From: DASQWC01 sp035640475
Lineage (GTDB): Bacteria; Actinomycetota; JAICYB01
Length of the DNA: 48,457 bases
NCBI GenBank assembly: GCA_035640475.1
Contig: DASQWC010000136.1
Location: 1-48,457 of the forward strand
Direction: 5' to 3'
Shown here one piece after another: positions 15,688 through 24,586 of the stretch (within the stretch, counting starts at the first letter, position 1; each line of letters starts with the position of its first letter). The notes beneath the pieces were generated by a model. It ran no database searches. It was given only the letters and a program-made list of their open reading frames with translations, and was not told the origin of the DNA. A program made the position numbers and the translations under genes.

Positions 15688-16452
15688 ATGCGGAAATCAG
15701 ACTTCGACGACTTTTACGCACTGGAAGAGAACTTGTGGTGGTTCGCCGGCATGCGCGACATCACCGCCGCGCTTTTGGATTCTTTGCCGGTAGCCGCAGG
15801 CGCGAACGTATTGGACGCCGGATGCGGAACCGGCCTCATGCTGACGTGGCTCAAGCGCAACGTGACGGCGGGAACAGTCCTCGGAATCGATTTGGACCCG
15901 ACGGCACTCTCCTACACGCACGAACGGGGACATGCTCAAATCGCCCGCGCGTCAGTCGGCGAACTGCCCTTTCCTTCGCAGACGTTTGACTTGGTGACGA
16001 GCTTCGACGTGCTGGTTCAGCTCCCGGGAGCCGAGATGGACACGCTCGCCATTCGTGAGATGTTCCGCGTCCTCAAGCCGGGCGGTTTCGCGTTCGTACG
16101 TGCCGCTGCCTACAAGTGGATGCGTAGCGGACACGATGAGGCGCTCGGCACCCAGCGGCGATACAACCTCGCAGACCTCGCCGGCCGGCTCGAGCGAGAG
16201 GGGTTCCGGGTCATTCGCGCGACGTATGCGAATACGTGGCTGTTTCCCTTGGCGGTAGTTCGGCGGCTCCTTCTCAAACGCGTCGGCCTCGCGAATGCGG
16301 GGTCCGATGTGCGTCAATTGCCGCGCGGAGTCCGTTGGATGAACGGCGTGCTTCACGGGGTCCTTCGTGCGGAGGCCGGTCATCTCAGACGGCCGGGGTC
16401 GCGGTATCGGTTCGGCCTTTCGGCGATCTGCGTCGCTCAGCGACCGAGCTAG
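15688..16452 (+). CDS. Class I SAM-dependent methyltransferase
   Basis: 254 residues. Motif I VLDAGCGTGL is at 41-50, followed by GIDLDPTAL (acidic residue binding the SAM ribose) and FDLVTSFDVLVQ. The N-terminal FYALEENLWWFAGMR pattern recurs in methyltransferases of polysaccharide clusters. GAGG lies 5 bases before the ATG and a -10-like TAAGCT at 15658-15663, so this gene has a short leader unlike many neighbours. The substrate is probably a sugar or carrier-linked glycan, by context only. Confidence 0.85.
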   Translation: MRKSDFDDFYALEENLWWFAGMRDITAALLDSLPVAAGANVLDAGCGTGLMLTWLKRNVTAGTVLGIDLDPTALSYTHERGHAQIARASVGELPFPSQTFDLVTSFDVLVQLPGAEMDTLAIREMFRVLKPGGFAFVRAAAYKWMRSGHDEALGTQRRYNLADLAGRLEREGFRVIRATYANTWLFPLAVVRRLLLKRVGLANAGSDVRQLPRGVRWMNGVLHGVLRAEAGHLRRPGSRYRFGLSAICVAQRPS

Positions 16453-16480
16453 CCGCCCAAGGGGGGGTTGTGAGATCGCT

Positions 16481-16486
16481 TACGGT
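16481..16486 (+). promoter_or_regulatory. -10-like element of the ketoisomerase-aminotransferase operon
   Basis: TACGGT lies 11 bases before the ketoisomerase ATG; no strong Shine-Dalgarno sequence is present. Confidence 0.4.
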
Positions 16487-16497
16487 GGGGCGTTGCT

Positions 16498-16920
16498 ATG
16501 AAACGCACGCGCGTGGCCGACTGCAAGATCGTCAACCTGCCACGGGTCACGGACCCCCGTGGGAATCTCTCGTTCATCGAGGCGGGCCGTCACATTCCGT
16601 TCGAGATCAAGCGTGTCTACTACGTGTACGACGTACCCGGCGGCGAGTCACGAGGCGGGCACGCGCATCGGAAGCTCGAACAGCTGATCATCGCGATGTC
16701 GGGAAGCTTCGAAGTGATTCTCGATGACGCCGAGGAGCGACGCACGGTGCGGCTGGACCGGAGCTACCGCGGCCTCTATCTCGCCAGCATGATCTGGCGA
16801 GAGATTGTGAACTTCTCAACCGGATCGATTTGTGCGGTCCTCGCGTCCGAGTACTTCGACGAGAGCGATTACTTCCGTGAATACGACGATTTTGTTGCGG
16901 CGAAGCGCGGCAAGGCATGA
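16498..16920 (+). CDS. dTDP-4-oxo-6-deoxyglucose 3,4-ketoisomerase (FdtA/QdtA-like cupin)
   Basis: 140 residues, a single cupin of the FdtA/QdtA/WxcM-like family. The active-site His pair is His55 and His57 in RGGHAHRKLEQ, with the following SGSFEVILDD strand typical. It shifts the keto group from C4 to C3 of dTDP-4-keto-6-deoxyglucose. Whether it also inverts C4 (fucose series, FdtA) or not (quinovose series, QdtA) cannot be judged here. It overlaps the DegT aminotransferase by ATGA, so the two act in sequence. Confidence 0.88.
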   Translation: MKRTRVADCKIVNLPRVTDPRGNLSFIEAGRHIPFEIKRVYYVYDVPGGESRGGHAHRKLEQLIIAMSGSFEVILDDAEERRTVRLDRSYRGLYLASMIWREIVNFSTGSICAVLASEYFDESDYFREYDDFVAAKRGKA

Positions 16921-18050
16921 CGGTTCCCTTTCTCGATCTGAAGGGCGTCTACGACGAGATCGGATCGGAGATCGACGCCGCGTGTCGTCGCGTCGTGGCG
17001 TCCGGCCGCTACGTGCTCGGTGAGGAACTGGCGTTCTTCGAGGAGGCGTTCGCCGAGTACTGCGGCGCCCGGTACTGCGTCGGGGTGGCCAGCGGACTCG
17101 ACGCACTGACACTGATCTTGAGGGCCTACGGGATCGGACCCGGGGACGAGGTCATCGTCCCGGCCCACACATTCGTCGCGACGTGGCTGGCTGTAAGCGC
17201 GACCGGCGCCCGTCCCGTGGGAGCGGATGTGGATCCGGCAACGTGGAACCTCGATCCTTCACGCATAGAGGCGGCCGTTGGTGCGCGCTCCCGCGCGATC
17301 ATGCCCGTCCATTTGTACGGTCGACTGGCCGCCATGGAGCAGATCGGAACGGTTGCGGCCGCGCACGATTTGCTCGTCATCGAGGACGCCGCGCAAGCTC
17401 ACGGCGCGCGACGGGACGGCACGCGAGCCGGTGCCTGGGGCGACGCCGCGGGGTTCTCGTTTTATCCATCGAAGAACATCGGAGCACTCGGCGACGCGGG
17501 TGCGATAACGACGAACGACGCGGAGCTCGCCGAGCGCATCCGGAGTCTTCGCAGCTACGGCCTCAAAACGAAGTCCGACCTCGAGTTCCAAGGAGTCAAC
17601 TCGCGCTTGGACGAGATCCAGGCCGCGATCCTCAGGGTGAAGCTGCCTCTTCTCGACGAGTGGAATCAGCGCAGGGGCCGGGTGGCTGCCGCGTACATCG
17701 ACGGGCTGAGCGATTTGCCGTGGATCGTGCTGCCGGCTGCGGGAGACGACAACGTCTGGCACGTCTTTGTCGTGCAGGTTCCCAACCGGGATCGGTTTGT
17801 CGCACACCTCCAGAGTTGTGGAGTCGAGACGCTGATCCACTATCCGCTTCCCGCGTATCGCATGGTGGAGTTCGGGGATCGCGGTGCTTTCCCCGTTTCC
17901 GACGGGCTGGCCGAATCGGTCGTGAGTCTCCCGATGGGCCCTCACATGCAAGAGGTCGACGTCGCGCAGGTCATTGAAGCGGTACGAACGGCGCCCGCCG
18001 AAGACGGTGTCCCGAACCCGACGGTCGGCCGGCGCGCCGGCGGCGGCTAA
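16917..18050 (+). CDS. DegT/DnrJ/EryC1 sugar aminotransferase (FdtB/QdtB-like)
   Basis: 377 residues. PLP-dependent: Asp157 in VIEDAAQAHGA holds the pyridine nitrogen and Lys186 in FYPSKNIGALGDAG forms the Schiff base. Given the coupled 3,4-ketoisomerase (ATGA overlap) the likely product is a dTDP-3-amino-3,6-dideoxyhexose (Fuc3N or Qui3N). An N-acyltransferase to finish Fuc3NAc/Qui3NAc, and the RmlA/RmlB enzymes that feed the pathway, are not in the window. The stop codon overlaps that of the convergent GT2 gene. Confidence 0.92.
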   Translation: MTVPFLDLKGVYDEIGSEIDAACRRVVASGRYVLGEELAFFEEAFAEYCGARYCVGVASGLDALTLILRAYGIGPGDEVIVPAHTFVATWLAVSATGARPVGADVDPATWNLDPSRIEAAVGARSRAIMPVHLYGRLAAMEQIGTVAAAHDLLVIEDAAQAHGARRDGTRAGAWGDAAGFSFYPSKNIGALGDAGAITTNDAELAERIRSLRSYGLKTKSDLEFQGVNSRLDEIQAAILRVKLPLLDEWNQRRGRVAAAYIDGLSDLPWIVLPAAGDDNVWHVFVVQVPNRDRFVAHLQSCGVETLIHYPLPAYRMVEFGDRGAFPVSDGLAESVVSLPMGPHMQEVDVAQVIEAVRTAPAEDGVPNPTVGRRAGGG

Positions 18051-18790
18051 GGTTTCGTGGTCCTGCGGAGCCAGCGCAGCGGGACCAATGTAAGCCAGAG
18101 AGTTCCAAAGTCGAACGCCAATCTGGCGACCCTGCGAATTGTGAAGAACTGGGAGCGCCCGTACGTCCGTGGGAAGTGATGCACGAGCGTTTCCGCGAAC
18201 GTGCAGCCGGCCAGATGAAGTTTGCGGATCAACTCGATGTCGAGGACACCGCCGGATGATTCGAGGCTGATCGAGTCGAGCGCGCTCCGCCGCATGAGCC
18301 GAAAGGCACACTCCACGTCTCGTATCGGGAGCCGGAAGAGCACCCGGGCCAGCCAGCCGTAGATGGTCCCGAGCACGATACGGACGCGATCGTCTGCTCG
18401 CTGCTCTCGGTAGCCGTTGACGGCGTCGACACCTACATCCATGAGCGCCACCAGTCGAGGAAGCTCCGCGACGTCGTATTGCGCATCGCCGTCCGTATAG
18501 AAGACGAGCTCCTTGGTCGCCGCGTTGAACCCGGTGCGCAGGGCGGCGCCGACTCCGCGGTTTTCTCCGTGGTGGATCACGACGAGGCGCGGTTCGACCT
18601 TCGCCAAGTCGTCGAGCAATTTGCTGGTCCCATCGACACTCCCGTCGTCGACAACGACGACCTCGTAGTCGTCCGCGAGCGCGGAGAGAACTTGGAGTGT
18701 GTCGGTAACAAGCTTCCCGATGGTCCCTGCGTCGTTGTACGCAGGAAAGAACGCACTAATGGCGTGTCGCTGCGGAGACGGCGTTCGCAA
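18047..18790 (-). CDS. Glycosyltransferase family 2, dolichyl-phosphate mannosyltransferase-like
   Basis: 247 residues. The GT-A motifs are SAFFPAYNDAGTI, VVVDDGSVDGT and FYTDGDAQYDVAEL (metal-binding DxD-like), with VNGYREQRADDRVR and the DVECAFRLMRR segment usual in DPM1/polyisoprenyl-phosphate glycosyltransferases. The C-terminal FDFGTLWLTLVPLRWLRR could be a membrane anchor. It probably charges a polyprenyl phosphate with a sugar for a GT-C enzyme; the membrane protein at 21707 is a candidate partner. TTG is the only upstream start; no convincing ribosome site supports it. Confidence 0.85.
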   Translation of the reverse strand: MRTPSPQRHAISAFFPAYNDAGTIGKLVTDTLQVLSALADDYEVVVVDDGSVDGTSKLLDDLAKVEPRLVVIHHGENRGVGAALRTGFNAATKELVFYTDGDAQYDVAELPRLVALMDVGVDAVNGYREQRADDRVRIVLGTIYGWLARVLFRLPIRDVECAFRLMRRSALDSISLESSGGVLDIELIRKLHLAGCTFAETLVHHFPRTYGRSQFFTIRRVARLAFDFGTLWLTLVPLRWLRRTTKP

Positions 18791-18826
18791 AGTTCGTTCC
18801 GAGCTCTGGTCCGACTGGGTGCGCGG

Positions 18827-19552
18827 CTAGCGGGTAAGCCTGAACGAGCGCAAGAACGTCGCAGCTACACGGGAGTTCCGTGAGGCGGTGACCGCCTGAT
18901 ACAGGAAGAGGCGGCCGTTGTGGATCAGGAGGCGACCGTGTGCAAAACCGCCCTTGATGCTGACGAGGTATTGGACGGCCGTGCGACCGGACACGGACAC
19001 TTCGCGCGCCGTCTCGACCTTTCCACCGGCACTGGTCGCAAAGCCCCCGATCAACGCTCTGAGCGTCGGCTCGAGTGCCGGGCCGGAAGGTACTTCTTCG
19101 GTATACGGGCTGAGCGAGATGTTGAAGGAGACGCCCTCGGCATCGGCCGAGTAGCTGACCGATTCCGCGGCCCCCTCGTCGCTCGAAGGCGAGACAACCC
19201 GCTGCGGCTCGACCGGTAGCTGAGCGGCGAATCCGTCGCGGCCTCCTATCGTTCTTCTGCTCGCCCCCGACACGTATTGATCGAGCAAGCCGTTCGGGAC
19301 AAGTTCCTCAGAGGCGGGTGTCTGCTTCTTTTCCCCGGAATTCAGTATCGCCAGGACGAGGATCAGTACGCCGACGACGATGAGCGCCGTCCGGAGCGGG
19401 CGGCGCTTGGTCGGCGGCTGGCCCGGCCGCCCGGTCTGTGCCGGTGCGGGCGGGTACTGAGCCGGCGCCGGAGGGGGTGTTTGCGCGGGTCGCTGCTGCT
19501 CGGCCCACGGGAACTCACGTCCGGGCGGGGGTTGTTCACTCACGGGCGGCAT
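18827..19552 (-). CDS. Single-pass membrane protein with Pro-rich cytoplasmic head
   Basis: 241 residues. Residues 1-50 are Pro/Gln/Ala rich, residues 53-70 (LRTALIVVGVLILVLAIL) form one membrane helix, and the remaining ~170 residues would lie outside with no Cys. The external part (VSYSADAEGVSFNISLSPY, TAVQYLVSIKGG) looks beta-rich, like small LpqN/Mog1-fold actinobacterial proteins, but I do not assign a family. The start could be the ATG (GTGAGG too close) or the GTG four codons later, which has better spacing. It lies among glycan genes. Confidence 0.7.
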   Translation of the reverse strand: MPPVSEQPPPGREFPWAEQQRPAQTPPPAPAQYPPAPAQTGRPGQPPTKRRPLRTALIVVGVLILVLAILNSGEKKQTPASEELVPNGLLDQYVSGASRRTIGGRDGFAAQLPVEPQRVVSPSSDEGAAESVSYSADAEGVSFNISLSPYTEEVPSGPALEPTLRALIGGFATSAGGKVETAREVSVSGRTAVQYLVSIKGGFAHGRLLIHNGRLFLYQAVTASRNSRVAATFLRSFRLTR

Positions 19553-19603
19553 TACCTCACTTCCCTCGGATGCATGTCAAGCATGACGGGCCGCGCCGTC
19601 GTG

Positions 19604-20629
19604 TTAAACGGCGCGGTTGCGCAGGACGCGCTCGAGATCCTCGACGATGAGGTCCGTGTCGTAATCGCTTTGCTCGCCGATCACTTTTTCCCAATGTTGA
19701 AGTGATGGGATGCGCGCCGGATTCTTGCGGAGAAGCTCGCGTTTGATGAACGGGCAACTCATTTCCCTGATCAAGTACTCCCAAAAGAAGTGCGTTGCAT
19801 TGACGGGCGTGCCGCGCAGAACGAGCCCGAAGACGTCGGCGTTGAACTGGCGCTCGACGTCCGTCAGCGTCTTGGTCGTCAGGATGTTCTTCTGCCTGAC
19901 ATCGCGGACATAGGCATCCGCTGCGTTCCTCGACGGGCAGACCACTTTGCAGCGCAGACCCGCGCCCAGCATCGCTCGTGTGAGCCCGACCTCATACTTC
20001 CTGATGACGAATCGCTTCGATTGCACCAAGCGAACGCCGTCCCAGAAAGCCTGAAACGCCGGGCTCGTGATTGCTCGCCGGCCGAAGAGGAGGAAGAAGC
20101 TCTGAACGTGGTATTGAAACTCCCAGCTGTCGGTGATGCCCCAGAGGTCAGCTCCCTTCGAATTCATGTCCTCCAGGTAGGGCTTCAGATCGCGAAACGG
20201 CCCATAGACGCTGTCGTTTGCGAGAAGCAGCCTCTCGATCCGAGATCGGTCGGTCAGCAGCGCGATGCCCGCCTTGTACGACCCGAAATCCATTCCGACG
20301 TTGCGACGGCGCATGACCACGGCGCACTGCTGCTGCAACCATGTCAATGAGTCGCCGTCGATGCGGGGCGACGTCGTGACGAAGACGATCGAAAACCCCG
20401 CTCGCCGCAGCGCGTCGAGGTAATTGCGCACGTAGGACCCGACGCGGCTTCCGGAATCGTAGTGGCTGAAGATGACGATGTTCTCGGCCGTGCTGAGATC
20501 GTCGGCTCCGCTGATGAGCTCAACGACCGTGTTTCGTCTTCTGAAGAAGCTCGCGATGAATGAAAGGTAAGAGCGAACCAACCCGGCCGGTCGCCGGGCA
20601 AAGGCGAAGAGTTGTTTAAGCGCGGCCAT
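19604..20629 (-). CDS. RgpF-like (rhamnan synthesis protein F family) protein
   Basis: 341 residues. The first half carries the RgpF hallmarks: IFSHYDSGSRVGSYVRNYLDAL, IVFVTTSP, and RRRNVGMDFGSYKAGI followed by LLLANDSVYGPF (the ND acidic motif). The family occurs in rhamnan and other polysaccharide loci and is thought to be glycosyltransferase related. Later residues (ADLWGITDSWEFQYHVQSFF) agree. ATG at 20629 is preceded directly by an in-frame GTG, so the start may be one codon earlier. It is divergent from a methyltransferase. Confidence 0.85.
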   Translation of the reverse strand: MAALKQLFAFARRPAGLVRSYLSFIASFFRRRNTVVELISGADDLSTAENIVIFSHYDSGSRVGSYVRNYLDALRRAGFSIVFVTTSPRIDGDSLTWLQQQCAVVMRRRNVGMDFGSYKAGIALLTDRSRIERLLLANDSVYGPFRDLKPYLEDMNSKGADLWGITDSWEFQYHVQSFFLLFGRRAITSPAFQAFWDGVRLVQSKRFVIRKYEVGLTRAMLGAGLRCKVVCPSRNAADAYVRDVRQKNILTTKTLTDVERQFNADVFGLVLRGTPVNATHFFWEYLIREMSCPFIKRELLRKNPARIPSLQHWEKVIGEQSDYDTDLIVEDLERVLRNRAV

Positions 20630-20679
20630 CACGATTCAGCAGAGGATGGAGGTTGCATCGCTGTTAGCAGTGCGGCGCC

Positions 20680-20685
20680 TAGTAT
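20680..20685 (+). promoter_or_regulatory. -10-like element of the methyltransferase at 20697
   Basis: TAGTAT lies 11 bases before ATG 20697 but only 2 bases before an in-frame GTG, which argues for the ATG as start. Confidence 0.45.
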
Positions 20686-20696
20686 AGGTGGCCTTC

Positions 20697-21719
20697 ATGC
20701 GGGCTCGAGTACGAGAAGGCATTCGCCGGCGCGCAAAGCGGATCGCCGGAACTATCGAGCTACTACGCTGGCGGCTGAGCGGGGACACTCGGAGGGGAGT
20801 CGTGGGTGAGTTGTTGTTCGGCCTCGACCGTGTCGTCATCTTTTACGACTACCTTCGCATCGACGGTTGGGTCGTCCCAGATGCTGGAGAGCCGGTCGCG
20901 GTCAACGTCCGGTTCGGGAGCGATGTCGTTGCCGAGACGGCAAACGTGGATCTGCCGGCACCCGACATAGCTCTCCCCGGCGCACAGCGCTTTTCGCTCT
21001 CAGCCCTGATACCGACTGGTCTTGATCGTGCGCGGCCCGTGCTGACGTTCCGGTTCGACGACGGCCACGAGCACGAGGTTGAGCTCGAGACTTACTCGGA
21101 TCAAAGACGAGGTGAGTCCGAGCTTGCCTTCCTGCGGTTTACAGAGATGGTCGCGGAGCGACCGGGAGCCGAGGTGCTTGAAGTCGGATCGCGCGCGCGC
21201 TCGGGAGTCGTGCGCAAGCAGTGGTTCAAGGGCGCTGTCTACACGGGCACCGACATTCTCGAGGGACCCAATGTCGACATGGTTGCCGATGCGCACGATC
21301 TCTCAGCGCTCGGAGACTCCCGGTTCGATTTTGCGTTCTCGATCTCGACATTCGAGCACCTCGCCATGCCTTGGAAAGCGGTTCTCGAGCTAAATCGCGT
21401 CCTCAAGACAGGCGGCGTTGTCTATGTGCAGACGCACCAGACCTGCGGTATGCACGAGTTGCCCTGGGACTTCTGGCGATTCTCCGAATCGGCATTTCGA
21501 GCGCTGTTCAATCGCCACACGGGCTTCGAGGTGATCGAAGCAGGCCTCAACGAGCCGCTCCACATCGTTCCGTTCTACGGCGCATCGAAGATGTGGGAAG
21601 GATTTGAAGCGGCCGCCGGCTTCTATCAGTCGTACGTCATTGCGCGGAAGGTGTCCTCAACAGAGTTGCGCTGGGATGTCCCGCTGGGCGACCTGGTGGA
21701 GGTCGATTACCCGGCCTGA
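20697..21719 (+). CDS. SAM-dependent methyltransferase with N-terminal beta domain
   Basis: 340 residues. Residues 1-135 hold a basic N-terminus and a beta-rich region (FYDYLRIDGWVVPDAG) of unknown role. From about residue 140 a Methyltransf_11-type domain follows: EVLEVGSRARSG is a variant motif I, DMVADAHDLSALGD and FDFAFSISTFEHLAMPWKAV are later motifs. Such two-part methyltransferases occur in O-antigen and capsule loci, where they may cap chains. The last 13 bases overlap the convergent membrane-protein gene. Confidence 0.8.
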   Translation: MRARVREGIRRRAKRIAGTIELLRWRLSGDTRRGVVGELLFGLDRVVIFYDYLRIDGWVVPDAGEPVAVNVRFGSDVVAETANVDLPAPDIALPGAQRFSLSALIPTGLDRARPVLTFRFDDGHEHEVELETYSDQRRGESELAFLRFTEMVAERPGAEVLEVGSRARSGVVRKQWFKGAVYTGTDILEGPNVDMVADAHDLSALGDSRFDFAFSISTFEHLAMPWKAVLELNRVLKTGGVVYVQTHQTCGMHELPWDFWRFSESAFRALFNRHTGFEVIEAGLNEPLHIVPFYGASKMWEGFEAAAGFYQSYVIARKVSSTELRWDVPLGDLVEVDYPA

Positions 21720-23479
21720 GCCGAAGGTGCGATCTCGCAGGCTCGGAAATGGCCCTTCAAGACGATCGCCCACGGCGTTCGCAGCGCGTCTGCTACGGGG
21801 GTCACGCGCACCCGCTTGCCCGATGGAACAATGCCATTCGGCGGTTGTTGGTAGGAGTTGCCCAGCCGCCGAAATCCGAGGGTGACCCACTCTTCTTCTG
21901 TTGCCGCGATGTCGATCCCGTTCCGCGGCAACGTGAGCTCGGTAGCGCGCCAGCCGGAAGTGCAGCTCGCCGACGGACCGCCCTTTTCTTCGAGTAGTTC
22001 ACTTGAGATCTTGATGCCGCCGGCTTCCCGAAGGACTCGGTCGAATTCGTTGCGGGCGGCTGCGTGTGCGCTCGGGAGCTCCGAGAGCCGGAACGCGAAC
22101 GAGCCGAGCCTGCGGCGAATGTCGATCCAGTGGTGAGCATCGATGACATCGAGCGACAGCGTTGTAGCGCGTGACGGGTTGTACTCTGCCGGAGCCCGTG
22201 AGCCGAGGAGGTCGAGCGCCGCATACCGCGCGCGTTGTACCTCGTTGATGAGGCGGTAGTCTTCAGCGAATCGCGTCAACGCCGCCGAGTTCAGAGCCAC
22301 CGATGCGGCAATCAGGACGAAGACGATTCCGCGACCCAGAGTCGGGACGTCCTTCGTCAGGTGCACGCCGATGAGGAGCAGCGGCACGGCTCCGTAGATC
22401 ACGTAGCGCTGGGCACTGGCCGAACCGAACTGTCCCGGCGCTCGCGTAGCGGCGAGCAACAGCCACGCGCTCAAAGCAGCCCCAAACAGCGCAAGCACGT
22501 GGGCACGCGTCTCTCGCGAGACACGTTTTGCTCCGATCCACATCGCGGCCAGGCCGATGGGAAAGAAGATGTTTCCGAGAGGCCGACCGATTCCCGCGAT
22601 CGCCGCCCCGGCCGTACTGCCGGCCTCCAGAATGTACGCAGGTGCGTTGAGAAGGTTCCTAGGGATCGCGAGAAGACCACCTTCGACTCCTCCCCCGACG
22701 ACCGAAAGCGTTTCTTGCGTAGCAATCGAGATTGCGTAGATCAGGGCGTACGCCAGCGCCGGAATACCCGCCACATACAAGCGTCTCCAACTCACCGGCT
22801 GTTGGAGGAGGAGCCAGATCCCGACGCCGACGCACGCCGTCAAGAACACCGGTCCGGCGAACCCCATTGCGACCAGCAAGATTGCGAATGCGCCTCGGTC
22901 GGCCGATCGCCGGTCTCGCAAGAGTAGAGCGAGTGATGCCGGAAGGGCAGCAACCCCAATCGCGTTGTACGCCATCGCCGGAAGCAGAACCGTTTCGGTC
23001 GCGTATCCGAAGCAGAGCAGGAAGACGCCGAGGGTCGCTCCCGCCCAGGGGCGGCTGATTCGCCGGCAGTACCAGAAGACCGCCCAAACGAGCGCCGCGT
23101 TACAGAGCAGACTGAAGATTTGCAGAGGGAGGTAGGTCTCCAGGCCCGACGTCGAGAAGACGATGTTGTACACCAGCAGGGTCAGTGGGAAGAACCAACC
23201 GGCCCAGAGGTGCACGAGGCCGGAGCCCAAGCCTTCGAAGTCGAGGGCGTAGCCCAACTCTTCCGCGTAGAAGGTGTTTCCTCGCGCAAGCCAGAGGTGC
23301 CAAGGGACGGCGGCGACTTGAGCTGCCGCCAGCGAGATGAAAGCCCACAGCGCCGGTCGTCTACGGAGCTGGACGGCGATCCGCCTGAGACGTCCGCCTG
23401 GTTCGATGGACGCCGGCACACCGGAGTGCCGCGTCTCGAGTGCGTCCTCGTAGGCGAGTGGAATACGCGACTCTCCCAA
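21707..23479 (-). CDS. Polytopic membrane protein, probable GT-C type glycosyltransferase
   Basis: About 590 residues. Roughly ten or eleven hydrophobic helices lie between residues 45 and 405, followed by a ~180-residue soluble C-terminal domain. The first extracytoplasmic loop contains FYAEELGYALDF, where GT-C enzymes place catalytic acidic residues. With the DPM1-like gene upstream, a role using polyprenyl-phosphate sugars is plausible but unproven. The start is uncertain: TTG at 23479 is the outermost option, and an in-frame GTG occurs about 20 codons later. Codon use appears somewhat less GC-biased than in the housekeeping genes. Confidence 0.75.
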   Translation of the reverse strand: MGESRIPLAYEDALETRHSGVPASIEPGGRLRRIAVQLRRRPALWAFISLAAAQVAAVPWHLWLARGNTFYAEELGYALDFEGLGSGLVHLWAGWFFPLTLLVYNIVFSTSGLETYLPLQIFSLLCNAALVWAVFWYCRRISRPWAGATLGVFLLCFGYATETVLLPAMAYNAIGVAALPASLALLLRDRRSADRGAFAILLVAMGFAGPVFLTACVGVGIWLLLQQPVSWRRLYVAGIPALAYALIYAISIATQETLSVVGGGVEGGLLAIPRNLLNAPAYILEAGSTAGAAIAGIGRPLGNIFFPIGLAAMWIGAKRVSRETRAHVLALFGAALSAWLLLAATRAPGQFGSASAQRYVIYGAVPLLLIGVHLTKDVPTLGRGIVFVLIAASVALNSAALTRFAEDYRLINEVQRARYAALDLLGSRAPAEYNPSRATTLSLDVIDAHHWIDIRRRLGSFAFRLSELPSAHAAARNEFDRVLREAGGIKISSELLEEKGGPSASCTSGWRATELTLPRNGIDIAATEEEWVTLGFRRLGNSYQQPPNGIVPSGKRVRVTPVADALRTPWAIVLKGHFRACEIAPSAQAG

Positions 23480-23513
23480 TGCGGAGCCTTTGGCCTCGTC
23501 TATTCCTGCCGAG

Positions 23514-23587
23514 TCGGGACGGCGGGATTTGAACCCGCGACCTCAGCGTCCCGAACGCTGCGCGCTCCCAAGCTGCGCTACGTCCCG
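23514..23587 (-). tRNA. tRNA-Pro (anticodon CGG)
   Basis: The minus strand has acceptor CGGGACG/CGTCCCG, anticodon stem CAGCG/CGCTG with loop TTCGGGA (anticodon CGG), and T-loop GGTTCAAAT. CCA is not encoded. It lies just upstream of the big membrane-protein gene's start, in the opposite direction to nfeD. Confidence 0.94.
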
Positions 23588-23599
23588 AGATCAGAAAGT

Positions 23600-24586
23600 A
23601 TGTCACAGGTCCTCATGGGCTCCGTCACGAGACTCGCTCTCTTTGCTGCCGTGCTGGTCGCGGCCGTTCCGGCGGTTGCGCAACCCGCGGACGGCAGCAG
23701 CGTCGAGGTCGTCGACGTCAAAGGAATCATCGACGGATCGGTTGAACGCGCGGTAGCGGCGACGATCGAGGAAGCGCAGCGCAATCGAGCCGTTCTCATC
23801 GTGCTGCAGATCGACTCCGAAGGCGTCTTGGGCGCCGATCGCATGGAACGGCTTCAGCGCACCGTCCGGAATTCGGACATCCCGATCTCGGCTTGGGTCG
23901 GTCCACCCGGCGCGGTGGCCCGCAGAGACGCCGCGCGATTGGTCGCGATCTCGGAGCTCCCGGCCATCTCGCCGCTGAGCCGCATCGAGCCGCGGCCGTC
24001 CGGGCTGATACGAGCCGCGTCGATTCCCGAGCTGCTCGCCGCGGTGGACGGGCGCCCCGTCGACGGTGCCGAGCTCAGGATCGAACCGGCCACGGCCTCC
24101 GTCCGCTTCCACAAGCTCGACCTGATGGGCCGCATCCTCCACGGCGCGGCGCAACCGTCGATCACCTACCTGCTGTTGTTGCTGGCGCTCGTCGGGATCG
24201 TCTTCGAGCTGTTCCATCCGTCGACGGGCCCGGCCGGCGTCGCCGGGCTGGCCGCGCTGGCCTTGGCGCTCTATGGAGTCGTCACCCTCGGCGCGTCGTG
24301 GCTCGGCTTCGGGCTGGTCGTGGCGGGCGTCGCCTGCTTTGCCGTCGACCTTCGCTTCCAGAGCCTCGGCCCCCTGACGGCGGCCGGGCTCGCGAGCCTC
24401 GTCGCCGGGTCGCTCCTGCTCTTCCGTGGTCCCTGGCTGCGTGTATCACCGTGGGTACTGGCTATCGGAGTCGTCGGCATGGTCCTGTTCCTCGTCGGTG
24501 CGATGACGCGCGTGCTTCGCGACCTTCGGGCCGTTGCGCGCGGCGAGCTCGAAGTGCGCGACGCGCATCCGCACGGAGGAGAGTGA
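23600..24586 (+). CDS. NfeD-like membrane protein with degenerate ClpP-class protease domain
   Basis: 328 residues. A signal peptide/anchor (residues 10-28) is followed by a ClpP-class domain (VEVVDVKGIIDGSVERAV, VLIVLQIDSEGV). From about residue 180 there are four or five helices (ITYLLLLLALVGIVFELFHPSTG is the typical NfeD membrane motif). Active NfeD proteases carry a Ser in PPGASAASAG; here positions 102-111 read PPGAVARRDA, so the catalytic Ser is gone and the GG of the oxyanion region reads SEG. The C-terminal OB-fold domain seen in many NfeD proteins is also missing. RidA follows with a TGATG overlap. Confidence 0.82.
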   Translation: MSQVLMGSVTRLALFAAVLVAAVPAVAQPADGSSVEVVDVKGIIDGSVERAVAATIEEAQRNRAVLIVLQIDSEGVLGADRMERLQRTVRNSDIPISAWVGPPGAVARRDAARLVAISELPAISPLSRIEPRPSGLIRAASIPELLAAVDGRPVDGAELRIEPATASVRFHKLDLMGRILHGAAQPSITYLLLLLALVGIVFELFHPSTGPAGVAGLAALALALYGVVTLGASWLGFGLVVAGVACFAVDLRFQSLGPLTAAGLASLVAGSLLLFRGPWLRVSPWVLAIGVVGMVLFLVGAMTRVLRDLRAVARGELEVRDAHPHGGE

